DNA of 64,000 nucleotides from Roseimicrobium gellanilyticum (GCF_003315205.1 NZ_QNRR01000002.1:528881-592880), one strand, 5' to 3'; shown: positions 45,107 through 54,962, counted from the stretch's first letter. Notes: generated by a model not told the origin, from the sequence alone. Program-made: numbers and translations.

Positions 45107-46063
45107 ATGACCCAAGCAGCCTCGCCCGCCTACCGCGGCATCATCCCGCCCATCATCACTCCCCTCAAAGATCGCGACACGCTTGATGTCGCCGGACTGG
45201 AGAGGCTCGTCGAGCACATGCTGGGTGGGGGAGTGCATGGCATCTTTGCCCTCGGCACCACGGGAGAGGCGCCGAGCCTGAGCTACCGTCTGCGGCGGGA
45301 GATGGTGGAGCGCACCTGCAAGCTGGTAGCGGGTCGCGTTCCGGTGCTCGTGGGAATCACAGACACGTCCTTCGTGGAGAGCGTGGAGCTGGCCCGTTTC
45401 TCCGCGGAGCAGGGTGTGAAGGCCGTGGTGCTCTCCGCGCCTTATTACTTCCCCGTGGGTCAGCCAGAACTGGTGGAGTACGTGGAAGACCTCGTGCCGG
45501 AACTGCCGCTGCCCGTCTTCCTCTACAACATGCCCAGCCATACGAAGGTGACCTTCGAGCTGGATACCGTGCGCCGCGCCATGCAGCTCCCCGGCGTCGT
45601 GGGGCTCAAGGACAGCTCGGGCAATATGGTGTATTATCATCAACTGGTCCGCGAGCTGGCCCAGCGCCCTGACTGGAGTCTGCTGGTGGGGCCGGAGGAA
45701 CTGCTGGGAGAAAGCGTCCTGCTCGGCGGCCACGGCGGTGTGTGTGGCGGAGCAAATCTCTGCCCGCGTCTTTATGTCGCCCTTTATGAGGCTGCGGTGC
45801 GGAACGACGTGCATCGCGTGATGGAACTGCACGCGCAGGTGATGCGCATCTCTTGCACCGTTTACAAGGTGGGCCGCTATGGCTCCGCCTTCATCAAGAG
45901 CGTGAAGTGCGCCCTGAGCGTGCTTGGGATCTGTGATGACTTTCTGGCCGAACCCTTCCACCGCTTCCGCGAGCAGGAGCGTGAACGTGTCGGCGCCTTC
46001 CTCACCGAGTTCGGCATCACGCGCGATCGTGCCTGGCCTGCGGCAGCCAATCTCGTTTCCTGA
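45107..46063 (+). CDS. DHDPS/N-acetylneuraminate-lyase-family aldolase
   Basis: The 318-residue class I aldolase has the substrate-carboxylate motif GTTGEAPSLS, catalytic Tyr140 (FLYNMPSH) and Schiff-base Lys168 (GLKDSSGN). It begins 7 bp after the transporter stop. With an acid-sugar-type MFS transporter and sialidase-like enzymes upstream, cleavage of a 2-keto-3-deoxy sugar acid or sialic acid is more likely than lysine synthesis. No partner kinase or epimerase is nearby. Confidence 0.82.
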   Translation: MTQAASPAYRGIIPPIITPLKDRDTLDVAGLERLVEHMLGGGVHGIFALGTTGEAPSLSYRLRREMVERTCKLVAGRVPVLVGITDTSFVESVELARFSAEQGVKAVVLSAPYYFPVGQPELVEYVEDLVPELPLPVFLYNMPSHTKVTFELDTVRRAMQLPGVVGLKDSSGNMVYYHQLVRELAQRPDWSLLVGPEELLGESVLLGGHGGVCGGANLCPRLYVALYEAAVRNDVHRVMELHAQVMRISCTVYKVGRYGSAFIKSVKCALSVLGICDDFLAEPFHRFREQERERVGAFLTEFGITRDRAWPAAANLVS

Positions 46064-46289
46064 GCAACGAAAGCCACCCGTGATCATGATCCGAGTATCA
46101 CTGCCACAACCGACCGGGATCAGCATCTCGCGCGAGTATGGCTGGCTTGGGAAGGCGGGTCTTTCTGCGTAAGGACAGCAAACCACTGGTGGTCATGCCT
46201 CGTGAATTACACCCACAATATCAGGATGATCCTGGACGGGCACATCGACACAATCGCGCGCACATGGACACTCCCGATTCGGAAACTCA

Positions 46290-46371
46290 GTCGCGAAGCG
46301 ACGACCGCATCTTAGCCTGGCCTTTCAAGGCCGGGTTGTCCCCAGAAACCCATCGTGTCGCGGAGCGACAC
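46290..46371. repeat. Cluster of three hairpins
   Basis: GTCGCGAAGCGAC (46290-46302), CCTGGCCTTTCAAGGCCGGG (46316-46335) and GTGTCGCGGAGCGACAC (46355-46371) are perfect or near-perfect stems in a row. The first and third share the TCGCG-AGCGA core. Confidence 0.65.
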
Positions 46372-46462
46372 CCGAACCCGTGGCGATCACGAACCCGTGT
46401 CCGCCTACCGGTTCGCACTTCGTTTTGCATGCCATTGTTGGCGACCGTACCACGAACAACTT

Positions 46463-46632
46463 AACGCTTGTTTCAATAATTGTATCGATGCAAATTCGGT
46501 GTGAACAAACTCGTCCCTCTCATCATGGCATGTGCCACCAACGATGCGGCCCCCAAACAGCCTCGCACCGGTCCTTGATACCCAACGCACTGCTCCAAAA
46601 ACGATAGTTCGTTCTGCCAAATTCTGACTTTT
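46463..46632 (+). promoter_or_regulatory. Two-block conserved upstream region, copy B
   Basis: Block 1 (46463-46494) begins AACGCTTGTTTCAA and has dyad TTGTATCGATGCAA (46480-46493). Block 2 (46598-46632) begins AAAACGATAGTTCGTT. The dyad keeps its symmetry with changed outer bases compared with copy A (TTG/CAA here, TTA/TAA there). It lies 65 bp before the fucose-isomerase-like gene. Confidence 0.6.
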
Positions 46633-46696
46633 CGGCCCCTTCGTCTCTCACTCGCCGCCTCCTTCTCCAAGCCCCATCTTCTAACCTTCCTCTGCC

Positions 46697-48340
46697 ATGC
46701 CCAAAGCAAGCCGCAAAAAGCCATTCGCATCCCTCCGTCCCGCCGTGCAACTCATCGCCAGCGGTGACCTCCGTCTCTCCGCAAACCAGACCTGCTGGCC
46801 GGCGCAGCATGCCATGGAGACGGCACTGGGCGAAGCGCTCGCCGCAGAGGGATTCGATCTCGTCCGCTCACATCCGTACAAGGAAGATGAGAAGCACGGC
46901 TTCATCGCCAGCCAGCGCGAGGGCATCGAAGTCTTCCGCAGCATCGATCCCGACGCGCCGCTCATTGTGGCAGAGGCGGTGTGGCAGTATTCGCACCATG
47001 TGCTGGCAGGACTCACCACCCATCGTGGCCCCATCCTCACCGTGGCGAATTGGTCCGGCCAGTGGCCTGGTCTCGTGGGCATGCTGAATCTCAATGGCTC
47101 CCTCACCAAGGCCGGAGTGCGCTACTCCACGCTGTGGAGCTTGGATTTCACGGACGCCTTCTTCAAGAGCAAGCTGCGCCAGTGGCTGAAGACTGGCAAG
47201 GTGACGCATGACCTCAGCCATGTGAAGAAACTGGACAAGGTAAAGGTGCCCGCGCAATCCGCAAAACTGGGCGCCCACCTCGGGCAGGAATTGCGCTCTC
47301 AGAAGGCCATCCTCGGCATCTTCGATGAAGGTTGCATGGGCATGTTCAACGCCATCATCCCGGACCACGCCTTGCACGCGTGTGGTGTCTTCAAGGAACG
47401 CCTCAGCCAGTCCTCACTCTTCTACGAAACCATGAAGACTCCAGATGACGAGGCCCATGCGGTGCTCGCGTGGCTGGAGAAGAAGGGAATGAAATTCCAC
47501 TTCGGCAAGGATCACGCCACCGAGCTCACGCGCGAGCAGGTGCTCCTGCAGTGCAAGATGTACATCGCCGCCCTGCGCATCGCCGATGATTTCGGCTGTG
47601 ACTCCATTGGCATCCAGTACCAGCAGGGGCTCAAGGATCTGCTTCCCGCGAGTGACCTCGTGGAAGGCACGCTCAACAATGCCGACCGACCCCCGGTCAC
47701 CAGCCGCGATGGTACCCATGTCCTCTACAAGGGTGAGCCTCTCGTCCATTTCAATGAGGTGGACGAATGCGCGGGCCTCGATGGCTTGATGACCTGCCGC
47801 GTGCATCAGGCACTCGGGCAGCCCGTGGAATCCACGCTGCACGACGTGCGCTGGGGTGAGCAGTATGGCGATGACTACGTGTGGGTGCTGCTCATCAGTG
47901 GCGCCGCGCCACCGGCGCACTTCATCAAGGGATGGAAGGGAGCCGATGGCCACCGCCAGCCCACGATGTATTTCCCCAATGGCGGCAGCACCTTGCGTGG
48001 TGTCTCGAAGCCGGGCGAGATCGTGTGGTCACGCATCTACGTGGAGAACGAAACCCTGCACATGGACATCGGCCGTGGTGGTGTGGTGGAGCTCCCGAAG
48101 GCCGAAACCGAACGACGCTGGCAGGCCACCACGCCGCAGTGGCCCATCATGCATGCGGTGACCTATGGCGTGAGCCGGGATCAACTCATGGCCAAGCACA
48201 AGGCCAATCACATTCAGGTGGCCTATGCCAATGATGCGAAGGCAGCGGACCATTGCCTTTTCACCAAGGCCGCCTTCGCGCGCGAACTCGGCATCAAGGT
48301 GAACGTGTGCGGCTCGCGGACCCGTACCAAGGGATGGTGA
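46697..48340 (+). CDS. L-fucose/L-arabinose-isomerase-like protein (COG2407 type)
   Basis: The 547-residue cytoplasmic protein resembles the fucose isomerase group. The N-terminal Rossmann-like domain includes [17 protein letters not shown], the middle has [12 protein letters not shown], and the C-terminal domain has [22 protein letters not shown]. It could isomerise an aldose such as L-fucose. Gene context here is single: nothing else of a fucose route is adjacent, and the next gene is on the other strand. The start follows a C/T-rich leader. Its promoter region carries the two-block element also found at 12.9-13.1 kb. Confidence 0.7.
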   Translation: MPKASRKKPFASLRPAVQLIASGDLRLSANQTCWPAQHAMETALGEALAAEGFDLVRSHPYKEDEKHGFIASQREGIEVFRSIDPDAPLIVAEAVWQYSHHVLAGLTTHRGPILTVANWSGQWPGLVGMLNLNGSLTKAGVRYSTLWSLDFTDAFFKSKLRQWLKTGKVTHDLSHVKKLDKVKVPAQSAKLGAHLGQELRSQKAILGIFDEGCMGMFNAIIPDHALHACGVFKERLSQSSLFYETMKTPDDEAHAVLAWLEKKGMKFHFGKDHATELTREQVLLQCKMYIAALRIADDFGCDSIGIQYQQGLKDLLPASDLVEGTLNNADRPPVTSRDGTHVLYKGEPLVHFNEVDECAGLDGLMTCRVHQALGQPVESTLHDVRWGEQYGDDYVWVLLISGAAPPAHFIKGWKGADGHRQPTMYFPNGGSTLRGVSKPGEIVWSRIYVENETLHMDIGRGGVVELPKAETERRWQATTPQWPIMHAVTYGVSRDQLMAKHKANHIQVAYANDAKAADHCLFTKAAFARELGIKVNVCGSRTRTKGW

Positions 48341-48349
48341 GCTGAGGAA

Positions 48350-48486
48350 GAAAGTAGTCCGCCGAGCCTCGGCGGTGCGTGACAAGCACCAATGACAGCA
48401 ACCCAACTTCTGGGGTGCATCAACGCTGTTGTGTCATTGGAAATTCAGGAGACGCCCTGACCGCCGAAGCTCGGCGGATTACTTTC
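48350..48486. mobile_element. 137-bp MITE-like element with inverted hairpin ends
   Basis: The left end 48350-48375 begins GAAAGTAGTCCGCCGAGC. The right end 48461-48486 is the inverse, ending GCGGATTACTTTC. It sits between convergent genes. The stop codon of the acetyltransferase (TAA, 48479-48481 on the minus strand) lies inside the right end. It can fold as two hairpins and may end transcription both ways. Confidence 0.6.
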
Positions 48487-49024
48487 CCAACCGTAGTTCC
48501 AGAATATCCTCCTCGCCATCGATCTCATCGATGTGCGATGCAATCTTCACAAAACCAAGTTGTGCGGCGAGGGCCTGTGACGGCAAGTTGTCTGGCCGGA
48601 TGGTCATGATGAACTCGGTGACGCCATGGTTGTCGGTGGCCCAGTGCATCATGGCTTTCGCCGCTTCGCGGGCGTAGCCCTTGCGTCGGTACTCGGGGAA
48701 CACGCTGAACCCAAACTCCACCGCGTAGGGCGAGTAGGGCTGTAGATACTCGGGCGCTGGAGCCGTGTGAAAGCCGATGTCACCCACCATCGTGCGGGTC
48801 TCGCGGTCGACCATGGCCCGCATGAGCCAGGGTTGGAGGTTTGGGTCAGCCTCGAGCTGGCCGATTCTCAGGTCCAATACATAGCGGTAATCGGGTTCTG
48901 GCCACTCCGGAGGCACCGTGGCGCCCAGGATCCATGAGCACTGGTCGGTGTCATGCGCGAGCGAGGCACGCATGAAATCCAGCGTGAAAGGCACAAGGTC
49001 GAGACGTGATGAAGCGATGAGCAT
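48479..49024 (-). CDS. GNAT-family (RimJ/RimL-like) acetyltransferase
   Basis: The 181-residue protein from ATG 49024 (an ATG at 49126 would add a non-conserved leader) begins with the RimJ-like RLDLVPFTLDFM. It has the acetyl-CoA motif YRRKGYAREAAKAMMHWA and the C-terminal strand ALAAQLGFVKI. It likely acetylates a small molecule or protein N-terminus. The last residues G-K-stop are read from the MITE-like repeat. Confidence 0.82.
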   Translation of the reverse strand: MLIASSRLDLVPFTLDFMRASLAHDTDQCSWILGATVPPEWPEPDYRYVLDLRIGQLEADPNLQPWLMRAMVDRETRTMVGDIGFHTAPAPEYLQPYSPYAVEFGFSVFPEYRRKGYAREAAKAMMHWATDNHGVTEFIMTIRPDNLPSQALAAQLGFVKIASHIDEIDGEEDILELRLGK

Positions 49025-49149
49025 CAAGGACTCACTACGAATGGCACAGCGGGGATGTGGCGTCCACAGCGGCGGCGTTCGGAGATTGAAAGATAAGTCT
49101 TGCCTCCATTGAACGTATTGTGACAAGATAGTACGAACCTGCTATTGCC

Positions 49150-49485
49150 ATGAACTCGACTTCCTCAACTGTGGAGGGCGCGGGACTGGTGCCGGGGCTG
49201 CCCGCCTTTCTAGACGGCTACCCAGACGGCACACGGATGTTGCTTGAAGCCAAGGCCTTTCAACCCGTTGCGCATGCGCCTATTTTCAAGGCGTTCTGCA
49301 GAGTGGCGGGACCGGCCCTGGACTGGCTGAAGCATCCGACGAACTCGGCCATCGCCATCGCCTGCACGCTCGCTGCGCCGCTCATCGGGCTGATGCTGTT
49401 GCCGCTGTTCCTGATCCTCCTGCCTGCCGCGCTGATTCTCGGATTCATCGGGATCGCCGCAGCTTCCATCAACACGGATAGCTGA
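49150..49485 (+). CDS. Small membrane protein, unknown
   Basis: The 111-residue protein has a polar N-terminus and one long or two short hydrophobic segments near the C-terminus (about 66-105; IAIACTLAAPLIGLMLLPLFLILLPAALILGFIGI). No family is recognised. It is transcribed away from the acetyltransferase gene and toward the ABC operon. Confidence 0.55.
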   Translation: MNSTSSTVEGAGLVPGLPAFLDGYPDGTRMLLEAKAFQPVAHAPIFKAFCRVAGPALDWLKHPTNSAIAIACTLAAPLIGLMLLPLFLILLPAALILGFIGIAAASINTDS

Positions 49486-49520
49486 CGCGCCCTGTCACTC
49501 CGAGACCCTCCGGTGATTTT

Positions 49521-50708
49521 TTACGTCTCGCGAAGAGCGGAGGCGATGGGGAGCCTTGCAGCACGAATGGCAGGGAAGATGCCTCCGAGCAGGCCCAACA
49601 CGCTCGCCCAGATGATGGCGAGTATGAGCAGGGTAGGGGTGACCGCGAAGGCGAAGGACACCTGGCTGAAAGTCTGGAAGTTCATGGTCGCTGCTTGATA
49701 GCCATCGAAGAGCAGCCAGGCCAGCCCGGCGCCGAGAGCGCCACCGGCGAGAGCCAGCACGAGCGACTCCGCCAGCACCGACATCACCACCGGGAGAGAG
49801 CCGAATCCCAGCGCTCTGAGGGTGGCAATCTCCCGCGTGCGTGAGGATACCGCGCTGTACATCGTGTTGAGCGCACCAAAGAGAGCACCGAGCGCCATCA
49901 TCCCTGCGATGAACTTGCCGATGCTCGTGATGAAGTCGGAGGTGGCGGTGGATTGCTCTGCGTAGAATTCTTTCAAGGTATGCACCTTGATCTTGAGCTG
50001 CGGATTGGTCGTCAGTGCGTCTTTGAATTCGGAGAACGAACCCACCGAGGCGAGGCGGACATACACTGACTGGAAGGCATTGGGCCGGTTGTAAGCGGGC
50101 TGCAGCACGGCCGCGTCCGTCCAGAGTTCAGACTCGGCTGCTCCACCGCCGGAGGTGAAGATCCCGACCACTTCCCAGGTGTTCACTCCGATCTTGAGTG
50201 AATTTCCCACGGTCAATCCGCCAAAGGCCCTCGCAGCCCCGGCGCCGACCATGATTTCATTCTTGCCGAACTCAATGCGGCGTCCCTGCACCATCTGGAT
50301 GTTTCCCCGAATGTCGAAGGCAGTCGGTTCTACGCCACGCAGCGGCACATTCGCAGGAGTGCCCGTGGTGATCTTCGGCAGGTCGATGATGACGAAGAGT
50401 TCCGCGGAGGCGAGGGGGGCATCATTGGCACGCGCCACACCGGGAGTGTCGCTGATGAGTCGTGCTTCGTCTTTGGTGAGATTGCTGGTCATCTCATTAT
50501 CCGCACCACTGCGCATGACGATGGCCACATCTTCAGAACCGGAAGCCGTCATGGCATGACGGAAACCTTCTGCTATGGACAACACACCGACGAGGGTGCC
50601 CACTACACCCGCGATGCCGATCGCGGCGGAAGTGGAGGCACCCAGACGCGCCGGGATCGTGCGGATGCTGAAGCCAACCACGGAGACAATTTGCTGAAGC
50701 AAGTTCAT
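49521..50708 (-). CDS. MacB/FtsX-type ABC transporter permease (second)
   Basis: The 395-residue protein has an N-terminal helix (about 24-44), a large periplasmic MacB_PCD-like domain, and three C-terminal helices (about 265-385; IAGMMALGALFGALNTMYSA, REIATLRALGFG). It forms the export channel with the other permease and ATPase. The run 54.8 to 49.5 kb is a MacA-MacB-like efflux or lipoprotein-type system. No outer-membrane TolC gene is nearby. Confidence 0.88.
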   Translation of the reverse strand: MNLLQQIVSVVGFSIRTIPARLGASTSAAIGIAGVVGTLVGVLSIAEGFRHAMTASGSEDVAIVMRSGADNEMTSNLTKDEARLISDTPGVARANDAPLASAELFVIIDLPKITTGTPANVPLRGVEPTAFDIRGNIQMVQGRRIEFGKNEIMVGAGAARAFGGLTVGNSLKIGVNTWEVVGIFTSGGGAAESELWTDAAVLQPAYNRPNAFQSVYVRLASVGSFSEFKDALTTNPQLKIKVHTLKEFYAEQSTATSDFITSIGKFIAGMMALGALFGALNTMYSAVSSRTREIATLRALGFGSLPVVMSVLAESLVLALAGGALGAGLAWLLFDGYQAATMNFQTFSQVSFAFAVTPTLLILAIIWASVLGLLGGIFPAIRAARLPIASALRET

Positions 50709-50741
50709 CTTGAAAAGGGAGTTGAGTCGGTCCGGGGAGGA

Positions 50742-51902
50742 TTATCCGTTGCGGCGCAGTGCTACGGCGATCTGGAGCCTCATGGCCTGGATGGCCGGGA
50801 GCGCTCCAGCCACCAGGCCCAGAGCGAGGGCCATGCAGGCACCAATGATGAGATCCTTCTGCGGGAGGAAAAAGACTGGCAGCACGCTCGGAGCAGGGCT
50901 TCCACCCACACCGATGGCCCAGGCGATACCGAGGCCAATAAGACCTCCCAGCAGGGCGATCACACAGGACTCAAGCAGCACGAGCATCAGCACGAGGCCG
51001 TTGGTGAAGCCCATGGCCTTCAGCACCCCCAGCTCTTCGGTGCGCTCACGCACGGATTGGGTCATGGTATTGCCTGCCACCAGCAGGATGGTGAAAAACA
51101 CCGCACTCACCACGGCGAACATGATGGTGCCGATGTCGCCAAGTTGCTCCGCAAACCCTGCCATCATCGCGCCTTCTGGCTCCGTCTTGGTCTCATAGGC
51201 GGAGTTTGCGAACTCTTCGTCGATGGTCTTCGAGATGGATGCGGCCTTGTCCTTGTCCGCCACGCGGATCCCAAACCAGCCAATCTCACCTTTGCCACGC
51301 TCGCGTGCTTCATCAAAGAAGTCGTAGCGGAAGTAGAAGGAGGTGAGATCCGCGCCCTTCCGCTGGGAAGTGTACACGCCCACGATCTGAAATTCCCAAT
51401 GGGTCTTGCCCTTGGGTTCGCCCCAAATGGGTGCCGTGAGAGGAATGGTGTCACCAATCTTCCAGCCAAAACGTTTCAGGGTGACCTCTCCCACAATCGC
51501 GCCATGGCGCACCTTCAGCCATTCCGCTTTCTGTTCCGCGGGCAAGTCGAACTCCGGATACATTGCCAGGAAGGACTCAGGCTCCACCGCGATGGTGGCG
51601 AAGAAGTTTTTTGAGTCATTCTGATAGATGCCGCCGAACCATGACTGCGGCGCTACAAGGGTGACTCCCGGCACCTTGGTGATGCGTGACTCATAGCTGC
51701 TGGGAATGCTCTGGATGATAGAGACCTTGTGCCGGGTCACCAGGCGATCCGCATCCGCCATGTTCACACCACTGTTGAAGGCCGCCTTGATGCACGCCAG
51801 GAATCCGTACAGCAGAAACGCGACTAGGATCGAAAGGACCGTCAGCGAAGTCCGCAGCTTCTTCCGTTTGAGGTTGCTCCAGACGAGGGAGAGGAATTTC
51901 AT
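50742..51902 (-). CDS. MacB/FtsX-type ABC transporter permease (first)
   Basis: The 386-residue permease has an N-terminal helix, a periplasmic MacB_PCD domain (about 50-255) and three C-terminal helices (IGTIMFAVVSAVFFTILLVAG, ERTEELGVLKAMGF). It partners the second permease 33 bp downstream. A shortened paralogue is encoded immediately upstream. Confidence 0.88.
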   Translation of the reverse strand: MKFLSLVWSNLKRKKLRTSLTVLSILVAFLLYGFLACIKAAFNSGVNMADADRLVTRHKVSIIQSIPSSYESRITKVPGVTLVAPQSWFGGIYQNDSKNFFATIAVEPESFLAMYPEFDLPAEQKAEWLKVRHGAIVGEVTLKRFGWKIGDTIPLTAPIWGEPKGKTHWEFQIVGVYTSQRKGADLTSFYFRYDFFDEARERGKGEIGWFGIRVADKDKAASISKTIDEEFANSAYETKTEPEGAMMAGFAEQLGDIGTIMFAVVSAVFFTILLVAGNTMTQSVRERTEELGVLKAMGFTNGLVLMLVLLESCVIALLGGLIGLGIAWAIGVGGSPAPSVLPVFFLPQKDLIIGACMALALGLVAGALPAIQAMRLQIAVALRRNG

Positions 51903-51972
51903 GGCAGATCAGATGGGAGGCGAAAGTGAAAACAGGGTGTTGGAGAGGCTCCGTCAGGATGTCCGGGTGTGC

Positions 51973-52764
51973 TTATGGAGTTCCTCCGCTGGATCCGGGA
52001 CCAAACAGTTTGGTGGAGCCATCGGTAGATGCAGCTTCAGGTTCGGATGTTGTCTCATGCGGTGAACCGGAAAACTCGTTGTCTATCTCTTGTGAGATGG
52101 CCAGGCGTTGGTCTTTGTCGATGCACCGAATCACGAACCATCCAACTTCATCCTTGGCGTGCTGGCGCTTGGATTGGTTGAAGAAGTCGTAGCGGATGTA
52201 GACGCAAGTCACGTCTGTGGTCTTCTTGGTTCCTGTGTTGATGCCGACGACCTGGAAGTCCCACTGGGTTTTTCCCCCAGGTTCACCCCAGATGGGTGAA
52301 GTGAGTGAGATGGTGTCGCCCACTTTCCAGCCGAACCGCTTTGCGGTTTCCTCTCCCACAATGGCTCCATGAGGTACTTTCAGCCACTCCTCCTTTTGAA
52401 CGGACGGAAGTTTGAACTCCGGAAACACCGTAAAGAATGAGGTAGGTTCGACCACGAGGGTGGTAAAGAAGTTCTTCGGGTCGTTCCGATAAATGCCACC
52501 GAACCAGGTTTGCGATGTCACATGCGTCACGCCAGGTATCTTGGCGATTCGAGTCTCGTAGCTGGTGGGGAGGGTTCGAATGAGCGAGACCTTGTGCCGG
52601 GTGAAGACACGCTTGCTGTCTCCTGTGCCAATGCCCAGGGCGGAGCCTGCCTTGTCGCAAGCCACGGGACCAGATGAAAGCATCGCCATCATGAAGAGCA
52701 TGGTCGTCCACCCTGCCCGCAATTTCTTGCGCTTCAGATTTCGGACGAGTTCGGGAAGTTTCAT
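51973..52764 (-). CDS. Half-permease: shortened paralogue of the MacB-like permease
   Basis: The 263-residue product aligns along its whole periplasmic domain with the permease at 50742-51902 (VPHGAIVGEETAKRFGWKVGDTI against VRHGAIVGEVTLKRFGWKIGDTI). It ends before the three C-terminal helices. Its N-terminal helix is altered (MLFMMAMLSSGPVACDKAG) and may be a signal-like segment. The frame is intact, so it may be a soluble or anchored domain rather than a dead copy. The start is ATG 52764. Confidence 0.65.
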   Translation of the reverse strand: MKLPELVRNLKRKKLRAGWTTMLFMMAMLSSGPVACDKAGSALGIGTGDSKRVFTRHKVSLIRTLPTSYETRIAKIPGVTHVTSQTWFGGIYRNDPKNFFTTLVVEPTSFFTVFPEFKLPSVQKEEWLKVPHGAIVGEETAKRFGWKVGDTISLTSPIWGEPGGKTQWDFQVVGINTGTKKTTDVTCVYIRYDFFNQSKRQHAKDEVGWFVIRCIDKDQRLAISQEIDNEFSGSPHETTSEPEAASTDGSTKLFGPGSSGGTP

Positions 52765-52859
52765 CCTTGGGGAAGGAGCAAGAGTTGTGACTGATTCGTT
52801 GGCGGTTACGAGTTGCCTCCTGCCAACCTGCAACTCCTAACCTCTGACCAATGCTTGCT

Positions 52860-53558
52860 TCACGCCACCGGCTCCGTAGAGAGCTGACCCTTGTCGAGGT
52901 GAAGCGTGCGCGAGGCTCTCGCAGATGCATGCGGGTCGTGCGTGACCATCACAATGGTCTTGCCGTGGTCCTTGTTCAGCGTCTGCAGCAGGGTCAGGAT
53001 TTCATCACCGGACTTGCGGTCAAGGTCACCGGTCGGCTCGTCGCAAAGGAGGATCGTGGGGTCAGTCACAATGGCGCGGGCAATGCCCACGCGCTGCTGC
53101 TCACCACCTGACATGGTGCGGGGATAGTGCTTCATGCGGTGGGAGAGGCCCACAGCTTTGAGCGCGATTTCCACGTGCTTCTTACGGTCGGCCTTGGAGA
53201 GATGGGTCAACAGCAGGGGGAGTTCGACATTGCGCTCTGCGGTGAGTACCGGGAGCAGGTTGTAGAACTGGAAGACGAATCCCACATTCCGTGCGCGCCA
53301 GGCGGCGAGCTGTCCGTCGGAGTATTGATCGATGCGCTCACTGCCGATGGTCACCGAGCCATGTGTGGCGCGATCCAGTCCACCCATGAGATTGAGCAGG
53401 GTGGACTTGCCGGAGCCGGACGGGCCCATGAGCGCGAGGAATTCGCCCTTCTTCACTTCCACGTCCAGACCGGAGAGGACATGAATCTCCTCCGAGCCAC
53501 GCTTGAAGTTCTTGGAGACACTTTTGATGTCCACGAGGATGTCGTTCGATGTGCTCAT
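52860..53558 (-). CDS. MacB/LolD-type ABC transporter ATP-binding protein
   Basis: The 232-residue ATPase has Walker A GPSGSGKST, signature MSGGEQQRVGIARA, Walker B ILLCDEPTGDLD and switch histidine VTHDPHA. It energises the two permeases downstream. Its start overlaps the stop of the adaptor gene by 4 bp (ATGA), so translation is coupled. Confidence 0.9.
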   Translation of the reverse strand: MSTSNDILVDIKSVSKNFKRGSEEIHVLSGLDVEVKKGEFLALMGPSGSGKSTLLNLMGGLDRATHGSVTIGSERIDQYSDGQLAAWRARNVGFVFQFYNLLPVLTAERNVELPLLLTHLSKADRKKHVEIALKAVGLSHRMKHYPRTMSGGEQQRVGIARAIVTDPTILLCDEPTGDLDRKSGDEILTLLQTLNKDHGKTIVMVTHDPHASARASRTLHLDKGQLSTEPVA

Positions 53559-54814
53559 GATTTCTTTTCCGTGACTTTCGTTCCGTCCTTCAGGCCGGTG
53601 GGTGCATTCAGTACCAGACGTTCGCCTGCATTGATGCCGGCAGTGACTGTGGAGGTCTCGGCATCGGTGCCATTGACCGTGATGGCCCGGCGTTCCACGC
53701 GGCCATCCTTCACGACCCAGGCCACATCTTTGCCGCCATCTTGATGGACGGCTTCCTTTGGTACGATGACCAGGCGCTGAGGTTTCTCAGCCGCGGAAGG
53801 CGAGGCTGCCAGCTCCTGTGGCGCACTATGGAAGGCGACCTTCACACCCATCTCGGGAAGGATGCGGGGGTCCAGTTTGTCGAACCCAATGCGAACCTTC
53901 ACCGTGGCTTTCTGCCGGTCCGCCGTGGGGATGATAGCGATCACCTTGGCGGGAATCTTCCAATCGGAGTACGCGTCCAACTTCGCCTCGACAGGCTGGC
54001 CAGCCTGTACCCGGTTGATGTAGCTTTCGCTCACGTCGACCTCGATCTCGAGGGAGTTCATGTCCACGATGGTGCAGATGCCGGTGCGTGTGAAGCTGCC
54101 GCCTGCGGACATGGGGGAGATCATTTCGCCCGGCTGGGCATTCTTGGAAGTGACGATGCCAGTGAAGGGGGCACGGACGATGGTGTCATCCACCTGCTGC
54201 TTCCACTGGGCGACTTCGCGCTCCGCCACCACTACGTCGGCGGTCTGGCGCACGAGTTTGGCAGCCAGAGCTTTGGTTTCAGCATCGGCCTTGTTCAGGT
54301 CAGACTGGCTGGCGGCTTTGGATTGAGCCAGTTCGCGGAAACGCTTGAGCTCCTGTTCTGCGAAGACCGCATTGGGCTTGGTTTCCTCCAGGGCTTTTCG
54401 CGCAGAGTCGAGTTGTGCTTCTGCAAGGCGAAGGCTCGCTTCGGTGTTGGAGGCATCAAGATGGGCGACAATCTGTCCCTGTTCCACCTTCATGCCCTCT
54501 TCCACGAGTACTTCCATCACCTTGCCGGTGACCTTGGCAGATACCGTGGCGATACGGCGTGCCGTGACATAGCCGGAGCCATTGAGCACGGCACGTTGAG
54601 ACGGGGCGGATCCTCCGTTGCCTCCTGATGACTGTTCCTTGGCCACAGCCACCTCGACGGCGAGGGGCTTTGGACGCATGAACCACCATGTGACTCCACC
54701 TGCAACTGCAAGCAAAATCACGATGGTGGGCAATAACCAGGCAGGGCGCTCCTTCTTGGGCATCGCAGAGCGATCAATTCGGAGACCATCGAGCGACACT
54801 TTCTCAGCACTCAT
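53555..54814 (-). CDS. MacA/HlyD-type periplasmic adaptor
   Basis: The 419-residue protein (start ATG 54814 after a C-rich leader; an ATG at 54832 is possible) has one N-terminal helix (about 25-42), a biotin-lipoyl-like hairpin (VLVEEGMKVEQGQIVAHLDA), an alpha-helical coiled coil (about 100-195, SLRLAEAQLDSARKALEE) and beta-barrel domains (IVRAPFTGIVTSKNAQPGEM). It connects the ABC pump to the outer membrane or periplasm. It is first in the operon. Confidence 0.88.
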   Translation of the reverse strand: MSAEKVSLDGLRIDRSAMPKKERPAWLLPTIVILLAVAGGVTWWFMRPKPLAVEVAVAKEQSSGGNGGSAPSQRAVLNGSGYVTARRIATVSAKVTGKVMEVLVEEGMKVEQGQIVAHLDASNTEASLRLAEAQLDSARKALEETKPNAVFAEQELKRFRELAQSKAASQSDLNKADAETKALAAKLVRQTADVVVAEREVAQWKQQVDDTIVRAPFTGIVTSKNAQPGEMISPMSAGGSFTRTGICTIVDMNSLEIEVDVSESYINRVQAGQPVEAKLDAYSDWKIPAKVIAIIPTADRQKATVKVRIGFDKLDPRILPEMGVKVAFHSAPQELAASPSAAEKPQRLVIVPKEAVHQDGGKDVAWVVKDGRVERRAITVNGTDAETSTVTAGINAGERLVLNAPTGLKDGTKVTEKKS

Positions 54815-54962
54815 GGGAATGGGGGGAGTCATCAGCTAACAAGGCGTTGCCTTTGAGATCAAATGCAATCTGAAACGAACGCATCATTCCAAGGCTAGGC
54901 ACCACCGTCAGCGATGTGACATGCATTCCCATGGGGAAAAGGTGGACGATCCGGCGTTGCAA

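Larger units (their letters stand above)
46064..46696. other. Intergenic region of 633 bp with hairpins and regulatory blocks
   Basis: No gene is supported. It holds a hairpin cluster at 46290-46371 and copy B of the two-block conserved region at 46463-46632. Open frames seen across it have no start or family support. Confidence 0.6.

Noticed and set aside
46473-46730. Minus-strand frame in the 46.5-kb gap that shares NELSF and RYN with a frame at 12905-13222
   Set aside because: The shared residues come from the two conserved DNA blocks. The rest is unrelated and both frames run into real plus-strand genes, so a regulatory element explains it better than a protein.
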